A stretch of 64,000 nucleotides of DNA. Origin: Cohnella kolymensis. GTDB lineage: Bacteria > Bacillota > Bacilli > Paenibacillales > Paenibacillaceae. Positions 25,390-32,475 of this stretch are shown one piece after another. Positions within the stretch are counted from its first letter, which is position 1, and each line of letters begins with the position of its first letter. The translations under genes and the position numbers were made by a program. The stretch covers positions 558,001-622,000 of the forward strand of contig NZ_JXAL01000001.1 of assembly GCF_000829465.1 (NCBI RefSeq). The letters run 5' to 3'. Below the pieces are notes generated by a model that was given only the letters and a program-made list of their open reading frames with translations, did not search any database and was not told where the DNA came from.

Positions 25390-25439
25390 AAGCACCCGTA
25401 AGCAAAGGCCGATACCGCCTTTCTTGCAGGTGCTTTTTT
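25390..25439 (+). terminator. Leader hairpin with T-run, possible attenuator
   Basis: AAGCACC (25390-25396) pairs with GGTGCTT (25429-25435) and an inner GCAAAGGC pairs with GCCTTT; six T residues follow (25434-25439). It lies about 30 bases downstream of the predicted transcription start and 30 bases upstream of the 25469 gene, so it could attenuate that gene or end a very short leader RNA. Confidence 0.6.
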
Positions 25440-25468
25440 GCTGTCTACAATTAAAGGAGGAATGTAAA

Positions 25469-26290
25469 ATGAACCGAGTTTCGAAAGTAATATTCACCGT
25501 ATTGGCCGCCCTGGTCTGCCTGACCTCCATCCCTGCAGCGATGAGCGCCGCCACGGTGGAGTTAACCGCGCCGATTAAAGCCGCTTTCGACAAAACGGCG
25601 GCGTCCGCAGACGGCAAAACGGCCGCAGTGATGAGCAGCCTGTATAACGCTCTTGGCATTTACCAGGAGGAAGACCGAAATTGGGAAGGGAAAATTAAAG
25701 CTCTTCATTATCAGAACGAACAGGCGCTGATTGCCGTACGTAAGCAGATTAAAGAAATCGATGCCGATAAGCTGAAGAAGCTGGACACCGAAGTGAAGCA
25801 GACACGGGAGCGGTACAAACCGCTGTTCGCCGGTTACACTGCTCTCAACAAACAGATCTCTGCATCGAGAAAGTTGAAAAACAAAAATCTGACCGCTGCG
25901 CTCAGCGCCCAAGCCGATGTTATGAAATTGGCGGTACAACTGGCACGGCAGGACATTGATGCAAAGGAAACTGCCTTAAAAACAGCAAAAGATTCGACAG
26001 CCCGTACAATTAAAACGCTGCGCGACGCATTGGCGGCAATCGATCCGCTTAAAGTGCAAATCACAGCACAAAGAAGCGCGGCAAGCCTCCCAAGGAAAGG
26101 CCTGTCCCCAGTCTGGACCAATTTCAAATATGCCATAAAAAAGACCGACGCCAAGCGCACATTCGACTCTCTGGAAACACTCGTATTCCTTTCCCGCCAG
26201 ATTGTACAGCAGCAGCAAAAAATTCACGCGCTTGAGACCCGAATAAGCGGTATCATTTCGAAAGTGAAAGCTCAAATTCCGGTATCATGA
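25469..26290 (+). CDS. Secreted coiled-coil protein of unknown function
   Basis: 273 residues. A classical signal peptide (basic MNRVSKV, hydrophobic core, cleavage near AMSAA at about residue 26) is followed by a mainly helical, Lys/Ala/Gln-rich protein with long coiled-coil-prone regions (about 80-200 and 240-270). No enzymatic motif is visible. AAAGGAGG precedes ATG 25469; the longer upstream frame covers the leader hairpin and is not coding. A role in the cell envelope is the most that can be inferred. Confidence 0.75.
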   Translation: MNRVSKVIFTVLAALVCLTSIPAAMSAATVELTAPIKAAFDKTAASADGKTAAVMSSLYNALGIYQEEDRNWEGKIKALHYQNEQALIAVRKQIKEIDADKLKKLDTEVKQTRERYKPLFAGYTALNKQISASRKLKNKNLTAALSAQADVMKLAVQLARQDIDAKETALKTAKDSTARTIKTLRDALAAIDPLKVQITAQRSAASLPRKGLSPVWTNFKYAIKKTDAKRTFDSLETLVFLSRQIVQQQQKIHALETRISGIISKVKAQIPVS

Positions 26291-26346
26291 AATAGAAATC
26301 CATGCCCTTAATGTTGTAATATAGGACATTAAGGAGTGAGCAAAGC

Positions 26347-26562
26347 ATGGCACAAAACCGCAAATTACTCATCGACCGCGATTTCCAAGAGGCTATGGAG
26401 CATCATATCCCTCTGCGAGTCTTTAAAGACGACCAGATTGTGGATTCCGGCGGTATCATTATCCGATTCGACGATCAAATCGTTGTCGCCCAATCAGGAG
26501 TCAGCGAGCTCGCTTATCATTCAAGAACAGAGTGCGAATTCTTTGAGATGAGAAAAAGATAA
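26347..26562 (+). CDS. Small protein with faint Sm/Hfq-like pattern
   Basis: 71 residues. After a short N-terminal helix (RDFQEAMEHH) it looks all-beta: IPLRVFKDDQIVDSGGIIIRFDDQIVVAQ, then ELAYHSRTECEFFE. The spacing of a variable-hydrophobic Sm1-like segment with FDD and a later YHSR block recalls Hfq (FDN ... YKHA), but key Hfq residues are not identical. It may be an unrelated small beta-barrel. AAGGAG precedes ATG 26347. It follows the secreted coiled-coil gene by 57 bases. Confidence 0.6.
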   Translation: MAQNRKLLIDRDFQEAMEHHIPLRVFKDDQIVDSGGIIIRFDDQIVVAQSGVSELAYHSRTECEFFEMRKR

Positions 26563-26595
26563 GCCTGGTTTTCCTTAATTTCCTCTAAACCCTCC

Positions 26596-26622
26596 ATATC
26601 CCCCCTTATGGCTGCATATATT
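26596..26622 (+). promoter_or_regulatory. Candidate sigma-E sporulation promoter
   Basis: ATATC (26596-26600), 14 bases, then CATATATT (26615-26622). From memory the sigma-E consensus is ATATT-N14-CATACANT, so each element differs by one base. It lies 25 bases upstream of the L,D-transpeptidase gene. Confidence 0.45.
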
Positions 26623-26646
26623 GTCAGTCAGGGGGAGGGAAACTAG

Positions 26647-27153
26647 ATGAGAGGAATGCGTTTTTACCGTTATATAGTTACTCTGTTGTGCCTATTTTTC
26701 ATTCCATTCGGACTTGTTGCACATGCGGAGACCGTTCAGCTTGCCAAGAAGTATGCGAAATACGAGCAATTTATCATCATCGATAAAAGCATGAACAAGC
26801 TGTTCTTCTATGAGGGCGGAAAGTTGAGTAAATCGTTCCGCGTGGCTTCAGGAAGGAAACCCTCTTACACGCCGGAGGGATTGTTCGCCATTCATGAGAA
26901 AGTGAAGAACCGGCCTTATTACAAAGAGAAAATTAAAGGCGGCGATCCTAGAAATCCACTCGGGGACCGCTGGCTCGGACTGGAAGTTACGCGGAACGGC
27001 AAAACGTCGTATGCTTATGGAATCCATGGCAACAACAATGAGAAATCCATCGGCAAATACGTTTCGAATGGCTGTATTCGACTGCACAATAAGGAGATCC
27101 GGTGGCTGTATGACCAGATAAAGACGGGTACTCTGGTGCTCATTCAGAAATAA
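26647..27153 (+). CDS. Secreted L,D-transpeptidase (YkuD domain)
   Basis: 168 residues. A signal peptide (about residues 1-27, ending AHA) is followed by a single YkuD domain with the catalytic motif H127-GNN and SNGCIRLHN (residues 140-148, nucleophile C143). Such enzymes crosslink peptidoglycan via L,D-peptide bonds or attach proteins to it. There is no LysM or other binding domain. GGGGGAGGG precedes ATG 26647. A sigma-E-like promoter upstream suggests mother-cell expression and a spore-cortex or coat role, which is inferred. Confidence 0.92.
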   Translation: MRGMRFYRYIVTLLCLFFIPFGLVAHAETVQLAKKYAKYEQFIIIDKSMNKLFFYEGGKLSKSFRVASGRKPSYTPEGLFAIHEKVKNRPYYKEKIKGGDPRNPLGDRWLGLEVTRNGKTSYAYGIHGNNNEKSIGKYVSNGCIRLHNKEIRWLYDQIKTGTLVLIQK

Positions 27154-27164
27154 AGTTTGTATGG

Positions 27165-27193
27165 AGAGATGACTTACCTGTCATCTCTTTTTC
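27165..27193 (+). terminator. Terminator after the L,D-transpeptidase gene
   Basis: AGAGATGAC (27165-27173) pairs with GTCATCTCT (27180-27188) across a 6-nt loop, followed by a T-rich tail. Confidence 0.9.
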
Positions 27194-27272
27194 TATTGAA
27201 AGGGGGACATACACCTAAGCGTAATTACAAAATAAATTAGGGAGAAGTGATATTTAGGAGGGAAATGATCAA

Positions 27273-27716
27273 ATGTATGATTACAACTTTTATTTCCGCT
27301 TCCCAGCCGACGCCAGTCTAATTAAAGATATTGAAAAAGCGGTCAACGGTCAATATAGTGCTGCTGCCTGCTATGAGCAGTTGGCGAGAATGGCTCCTAA
27401 TGAAGAAGAAAGAAATCGGATTGTTGAAATTCGCAAAGATGAACTCCGGCACCTTAAAGTGTTCTCACAAATTTACAAATCTTTAAGCGGCAGGCAGCCG
27501 ACACCTCATATCGTGGAACAATGTCCTTCAGACTACCGCGCAGGACTTAACTTTGCGATTAAGGACGAACAGGAAACCGTGGATTTCTACTTGGATATTG
27601 CTCAAAAAAGTACTGTCCCATTTATAAAAGACTATTTCAGGCGCGCATCGGCCGACGAACAAAACCACGCTGTATGGTTTCTGTATTTTCTAACAAGAAA
27701 TCAATCTGGCTCCTAA
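27273..27716 (+). CDS. Ferritin-like di-iron domain protein (YhjR/rubrerythrin-type)
   Basis: 147 residues forming a four-helix bundle. Metal ligand motifs of ferritin-like proteins are visible: EKAVNGQYSAAACYEQLA, then EIRKDELRHLK (E-x2-H) in the first pair, and KDEQETVDFYLDIA with ADEQNHAVWF in the second pair. This suggests a di-iron site and a role in iron or oxidative-stress metabolism. It could also be a structural manganese protein. AGGAGGG precedes ATG 27273. It is monocistronic. Confidence 0.75.
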   Translation: MYDYNFYFRFPADASLIKDIEKAVNGQYSAAACYEQLARMAPNEEERNRIVEIRKDELRHLKVFSQIYKSLSGRQPTPHIVEQCPSDYRAGLNFAIKDEQETVDFYLDIAQKSTVPFIKDYFRRASADEQNHAVWFLYFLTRNQSGS

Positions 27717-27882
27717 CTGCTTTGAAATCCCCCGGGATGGCTTCGCTTTTCCGACCGTGTTCCATACGGTCGTTACATAAGACAGCTTGCACAAAAGCAC
27801 GGGTTGAATTGCTCCCACTCATTGGATTTTCCGCCATCCCGTATGCTAAAATACACGGGACAAGCACAGGGAGGAGAACAAA

Positions 27883-28602
27883 ATGAACGCCAGGCGCAAG
27901 TTATCGGTTTTATTGGTTTTTATTTTGGCTGTAGCGGTTGTCGCAACAGGCTGCGGAAAGCGGGAAACTACGCCGAACGGAAACGGCGCAACGGCCTCAA
28001 GTGAAGCTCCTGCCGCCGGCGAAAGCACGGCACCGGCCTCAAGCGAAGCTCCTGCTGCCAGCGAAGACCCATTACACAAGGAGGATAATCCTATGGTAAC
28101 AATTGAAATGGACAACGGAAAAAAGATCACTGTTGAGCTTTACCCGGAAATCGCGCCGAATACGGTGAACAACTTCATCTCGCTCGCGAAGAAGGGCTTC
28201 TATGACGGCACAATCTTTCACCGCGTCATTCCGGGCTTTATGGTCCAGGGCGGCGATCCTGAAGGAACCGGCATGGGCGGACCCGGATACAGCATTCCCG
28301 GAGAATTCAGCGGCAACCGCTTCAAGAACGACCTGAAACATACAAGAGGCGTTCTCTCCATGGCGCGTACGCAAGACCCGAATTCAGCCGGTTCCCAGTT
28401 CTTCATCATGGTTGCGGATTCGCCTCATTTGGACGCGAAATATGCAGGCTTCGGCAAGGTCACTGACGGTATGGAAACCGTTGATGAAATCGTTAACCAG
28501 CCTACCGGCGCGCAAGACCGTCCTAAAAACCCGATGGCCATCAAGAAAATGACCGTCGATACGAAGGGCGTCGAATACAAGGAACCCGAGAAAGTTAAGT
28601 AA
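27883..28602 (+). CDS. Lipoprotein peptidyl-prolyl cis-trans isomerase, cyclophilin type
   Basis: 239 residues. The lipobox VATGC places the lipid-modified Cys at about residue 24. A low-complexity linker (residues ~28-62) contains two copies of an ASSEAPAA unit. The cyclophilin domain (~70-225) has FHRVIPGFMVQGGD and GSQFFIMVADSPHLD, with active-site Arg, Phe, Gln and Gln in place. It would be an extracytoplasmic prolyl isomerase that helps fold exported proteins. GGGAGGAG precedes ATG 27883. Confidence 0.95.
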   Translation: MNARRKLSVLLVFILAVAVVATGCGKRETTPNGNGATASSEAPAAGESTAPASSEAPAASEDPLHKEDNPMVTIEMDNGKKITVELYPEIAPNTVNNFISLAKKGFYDGTIFHRVIPGFMVQGGDPEGTGMGGPGYSIPGEFSGNRFKNDLKHTRGVLSMARTQDPNSAGSQFFIMVADSPHLDAKYAGFGKVTDGMETVDEIVNQPTGAQDRPKNPMAIKKMTVDTKGVEYKEPEKVK

Positions 28603-28612
28603 GTTAATATTT

Positions 28613-29599
28613 CTACAGCTTAACGACCACTCTGCCGCGGGATTGTCCCTTCAGGATGACAGGTACATACTCGGGCACTTGTTCCAGCTCTATCTCCTCA
28701 CTCATGCGGTCAAGCATCGCAGGTTTGTAATCGGAGGACAACAGCTGCCAGACTTGCTTCCGTCTATTCATGCCGGCAAACACCGAATCGATTCCGATCA
28801 GACGAATGCCGCGAAGAATAAACGGAAATACGGTTGCCGCAAGCTCTGTTCCTCCGGTTAGGCCGCTCGCGGCAACTGCTCCTCCATATTGCAGGGTCGG
28901 CAATATGGAGGACAATGTTTTACCGCCGACACAATCGACCGCCCCCGCCCACAGTTGTTTACCCAACGCAGGAATCTCACCGGACAGAAGCTCATCCCTC
29001 GAAATCACCCTTTTTGCACCCAACCCAAGTAAATAGTCTGTCATCTCTGCCTTACCCGTGCTGGCAACCGCTTCGTATCCCAGTCGAGCCAGGATCGCCA
29101 AAGCTACGCTTCCCACTCCTCCTGTTGCACCGGTGACCAGCACCGGCCCGCTTTCCGGAAGAACGCCGGCTTCTTGCAGCTCCAATACCGACAACGCTGC
29201 TGTGAACCCTGCGGTCCCAAAAATCATAGCCTCTTTCAACGTTAAATTGTCAGGCAGCTTTACAGCCCATTCCGCCGGCACCCGCGCGAAGCTGCTAAAC
29301 CCGCCGAAATGGCTTACTCCTAACTTATACCCCGTAACAACGATTTCATCGCCTTCCTGAAACTGATCATCGCTGCTGGACACCACGACACCGGCCAAAT
29401 CAATCCCGGGTACAAAAGGATAATTTTTCACGATATTGCCGTTCGTCGAAAAAGCTAGGGCATCCTTATAATTGATGCTCGAGTATGAGACTTTAATGAG
29501 CAGTTGTCCTTCAGGCAAATCTTCCACTTTCATCACCCGGCTGGACGCAACAACTTCACCGTTCACTTTATCAACGACTAACGCTTTAAAAGAATCCAT
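28613..29599 (-). CDS. YhdH/YhfP-family quinone oxidoreductase (acrylyl-CoA-reductase-like)
   Basis: 328 residues of the zinc-independent medium-chain dehydrogenase/reductase group. The N-terminal catalytic GroES-like domain (SSINYKDALAF, GIDLAGVV) precedes the NADPH-binding Rossmann domain with VTGATGGVGSVA (~residues 150-161). The family includes YhdH/AcuI, an acrylyl-CoA reductase; the physiological substrate here is unknown. CTAGGAGG precedes ATG 29599. It converges with the PPIase gene. Confidence 0.88.
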   Translation of the reverse strand: MDSFKALVVDKVNGEVVASSRVMKVEDLPEGQLLIKVSYSSINYKDALAFSTNGNIVKNYPFVPGIDLAGVVVSSSDDQFQEGDEIVVTGYKLGVSHFGGFSSFARVPAEWAVKLPDNLTLKEAMIFGTAGFTAALSVLELQEAGVLPESGPVLVTGATGGVGSVALAILARLGYEAVASTGKAEMTDYLLGLGAKRVISRDELLSGEIPALGKQLWAGAVDCVGGKTLSSILPTLQYGGAVAASGLTGGTELAATVFPFILRGIRLIGIDSVFAGMNRRKQVWQLLSSDYKPAMLDRMSEEIELEQVPEYVPVILKGQSRGRVVVKL

Positions 29600-29701
29600 A
29601 GTATCCTCCTAGAAACAAGTTTTCTCTTTATTATTTCACCTTTTATAGCAAAAAGACACCGCAGCACAGGCTCATTTTTAGCATGTGACTTTTCTCAGCG
29701 C

Positions 29702-29731
29702 AAACAAAAAACCAGGCCGCTTGCGGCCTGG
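29702..29731 (-). terminator. Terminator after the 29758 membrane-protein gene
   Basis: CCAGGCCGC (29712-29720) and GCGGCCTGG (29723-29731) form a perfect 9-bp stem; the plus-strand A-run upstream gives a T-run on the minus strand. Confidence 0.88.
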
Positions 29732-29757
29732 CTTCGCTTCTAAAGCTGTTGTGATTT

Positions 29758-30676
29758 TCACGAGGCAGTGGCGGCCAGCGATGTCTTTTCCGGCAAAGCT
29801 GTTCGGCGTCTCATAAACATGACCAACACCCCAATCGCCACCGCAGCCCATACCGCTAATAGAACATATACCGGCAGCACCCAAGGATCGGACCAAGTGA
29901 ACAACGAACGACCCAGGTAAGTCGGTACGAAAGCGTAAGCCGCTAATGCGAACCATAGCAGTCCGGCCGCATGCAGTAAACGATGACGCCTGACGACGGC
30001 GGCCGTACATTTACCCAATAAAAGTGCGAGAACAGGCGCGGCCTGGAGCCCATGAAAACCTAGAAAATGCACATCCAGAATATTACCGTGCTCGCCGAAA
30101 TACCGGCTTTGAACCACAGCCATCCAGAGGCCTGAGGCAAACCCTAACATAGATGCCAGCAGACCGTAGCGGATGCCAAGGACAAGCAGCGGATTGATCT
30201 GGTACGAACGTGCGGTGAAAAATTGCAGCATAAGCCAGATGTACATGAGGATAACGCCGAAGAACAGCACCCGTACACAATCCCCGGCAAGATATTCGTA
30301 TAGAAGTTGCCGGTTCCGAAGCGGGGGTCAAGACCGCGGAAGACTTGAATGACTTCAACGGCGTAGCCATAATACACGGCTATCAATAACAGCCGCTGGA
30401 AACGTATATTCGCTTTCTTGCTAACTCCGGTTAGCGGTATTAACAGCGCAGTGGTCGTTAAAAACACCCCGAATGCCGTGCAAATCGAGCTGGGTTTATC
30501 TAGCGAAGTTCCGGTGAAAATGCGAGTCCCGACTTCTGCAACAGCAAACAGGCAAAACTGAATATTCCGAGGACAAACCCGACACCTGCCATTTGGTACA
30601 ACCATTTTTGTTCCGACTTGAAGAGCATATGCCGGATCGGCAGCTTCCCAGCCAGACGAGCGATTTTAATAAACAT
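29758..30676 (-). CDS. Polytopic membrane protein of unknown function (two apparent frameshifts)
   Basis: About 306 residues when repaired, with seven to eight predicted membrane helices. The start ATG 30676 follows GGGGAGG. The frame breaks at 30528-30530 and again at 30270-30272, each a CCC run on the plus strand. One C added at each gives continuous sequence (LLQKSGTRIFTGTSLDKPSS, then IVYGVLFFGVILMYIWLML). Without repair there are three short frames that make no sense alone. No enzymatic motif is visible and I do not recognise the family. Confidence 0.7.
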
Positions 30677-30867
30677 ATTTATTCCTCCCCGTATCCTGGA
30701 ATGCATATGTTTATCTTAGCGGGAAACTCCTGTCGCTATTAGTGAGAAGAGTAATTTTCTTCCAGTGACTTTTGTCACCTGGATTGCAAAAGGAATTTTT
30801 TACCTTATATCGAATACCGTTGAATGGGGAGTTTACGCTCCACATACTAGTCCGGGAGGAGGACAAA

Positions 30868-31298
30868 ATGGAACAATTCAAAGTCCCCAGAGCGTGCATT
30901 TACATCAATTACATGGCGGACCTGCTTCGTTCCAAAGATCACTGCGTCATACATATTCAAGACGTGGAAGACGCGGATGCGTCACAGCCGGATTGTTCAT
31001 TCCGCAGATTGAGGTTGATGCCAAGGATATTGTAGTCAAAAAAGAATTTTCGAATGCTTTCTGGCATACGGAGCTGGAGCAAATCTTGAACGGCAACGGA
31101 GTCGAATTGGCAATCATCGCGGGCTTCGCGGCAGAGCAATGTGTCCTGTTCACCTACAACGGCGCGTTGGAGAGGGGCTTCAAGGCTGTCATGCTGCAAA
31201 ATGGAATTATCAGCTCAAAAGATGATGTCATACACACGACTTACCGTGATCGGGACTTGATTTCGGATCCCGTGATTGCGTTCTTAGTGGGTGCTTGA
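30868..31298 (+). CDS. Isochorismatase-like cysteine hydrolase, N-terminally short (probable frameshift)
   Basis: About 143 residues when repaired, versus about 180 for typical members. The C-terminal two-thirds is clearly isochorismatase-like: VVKKEFSNAFW, LAIIAGFAAEQCVLFT with the catalytic Cys, and the following helices. GGGAGGAGG precedes ATG 30868. From ATG the frame reads VPRACIYINYMADLL and CVIHIQDVED, then breaks near 30970-30990; one added G in GCGGAT restores it. Even so the N-terminal DMQ segment with the catalytic Asp is absent. It is probably a degraded or otherwise altered hydrolase. Confidence 0.55.
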
Positions 31299-31301
31299 CG
31301 G

Positions 31302-31334
31302 CGCAGGCTGCCTCTTGGGCAGCCTGCGTTTTTT
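31302..31334. terminator. Bidirectional terminator
   Basis: CGCAGGCTGCC (31302-31312) pairs perfectly with GGCAGCCTGCG (31318-31328), with a T-run after it on the plus strand. It serves the isochorismatase-like gene, and its tail touches the stop of the convergent HupE/UreJ gene. Confidence 0.88.
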
Positions 31335-32475
31335 ACACTATACGTTCAATAAACCAGAACAGCCCCAGGCACCCGATTGCGCCGGACAACCCTCGCATCC
31401 ATGCCGGATAACTTCTCGCCTTTCCAAGCAGCCAAAGCAAAGGCAGCAGCAAAGCCAGAACAGCCACCTGTCCGATTTCGACCCCAAGATTAAATGACAA
31501 AAGCGACAGAACGAAGTCGCCGCCCAGCGCTCCTCGCAAAATATCGGCAAAGCCGAAGCCGTGGACCAATCCGAACCCAAGTGCAATGGCCCATCTCCGG
31601 TATGGACGCTTCAGCCAAATATTCTCCACCGCAATATAAACAATACTTAGCGCTATTAACGGCTCTATAATCTTTAACGATATCGTGAAAATATCAAGAG
31701 CCGAGAGTGCCAGAGTTATACTGTGCCCTAATGTGAACGCCGTTAACATTTTGAGGTAATCAGATTTTCTTTGCTTTAAAATAACCAACCCGATCAGGAA
31801 CAACAGGTGATCGTAGCCCTCCCAAATATGCTTCATCCCCATTAAAGTATATGTCCGCAGGGTCCCAGACCAATCCGAGCCTTGGACGTGCTTGTCAGCC
31901 TGCAAGGCACTTCCCGATGTAGTCCTGTTCGATTGTTGAAAGACGTAGTCCGAGACTTTATCATTCACACGCAACTGAGCAAAGTTCTGATGCTTCGGAT
32001 CCATGTCGTCGAAAAAGAAGCTGTATTGAATCTTGTAATCTTCGATCGGCTGGTCGAACCGGAAGTCTATAAGCATGCGAATAAATTCGTTGTCTCCCCG
32101 CTTCATGGGACTGAAATCCAACAACTCGGGTTTGGCCGGCACATTGTTGTTTGTCACAGATAAGAAGCGGGAGACCAATGACTCGAGCTCAGAGAAGCCG
32201 GCGTCTCCGTTCTCAGTCGCCTTCTCCTGAGCGGCCTTAGGTTCAATTACGAAAACCCGTTCACCGGAATTCAGGTCCAGCCACTGTCCGACTTCTTGAG
32301 CATCAAGCTCAAGAGTATAGCTCACGGTATTGTCTCGAATTTCAATATCGGAATGCCCCACCGTTGCAAAATGTGCACTCGCGGCCGGCACCCAATCCAT
32401 GCATACAGACACCAACTGGAGAAGCACAAAACAAACAAAGGTGGCTAACGTTAAGCAACTTCTTCCGCTTTTCAT
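31333..32475 (-). CDS. HupE/UreJ-family membrane protein with N-terminal extracytoplasmic domain
   Basis: 380 residues. A signal peptide or first helix is followed by an extracytoplasmic domain (~35-205). The C-terminal half (~215-378) has six or more membrane helices with the HupE/UreJ_2 motif GMKHIWEGYDHLLFLIGL, whose His and Asp could bind a metal. HupE/UreJ proteins are implicated in nickel or cobalt transport, but this larger subfamily has no proven function. ATG 32475 overlaps the stop of the metallophosphoesterase gene (ATGA). Confidence 0.82.
   Translation of the reverse strand: MKSGRSCLTLATFVCFVLLQLVSVCMDWVPAASAHFATVGHSDIEIRDNTVSYTLELDAQEVGQWLDLNSGERVFVIEPKAAQEKATENGDAGFSELESLVSRFLSVTNNNVPAKPELLDFSPMKRGDNEFIRMLIDFRFDQPIEDYKIQYSFFFDDMDPKHQNFAQLRVNDKVSDYVFQQSNRTTSGSALQADKHVQGSDWSGTLRTYTLMGMKHIWEGYDHLLFLIGLVILKQRKSDYLKMLTAFTLGHSITLALSALDIFTISLKIIEPLIALSIVYIAVENIWLKRPYRRWAIALGFGLVHGFGFADILRGALGGDFVLSLLSFNLGVEIGQVAVLALLLPLLWLLGKARSYPAWMRGLSGAIGCLGLFWFIERIV

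Noticed and set aside
27745-27780. Hairpin (GACCGT and ACGGTC) after the ferritin-like gene as a terminator
   Set aside because: Short stem without a T-run; I could not support termination.
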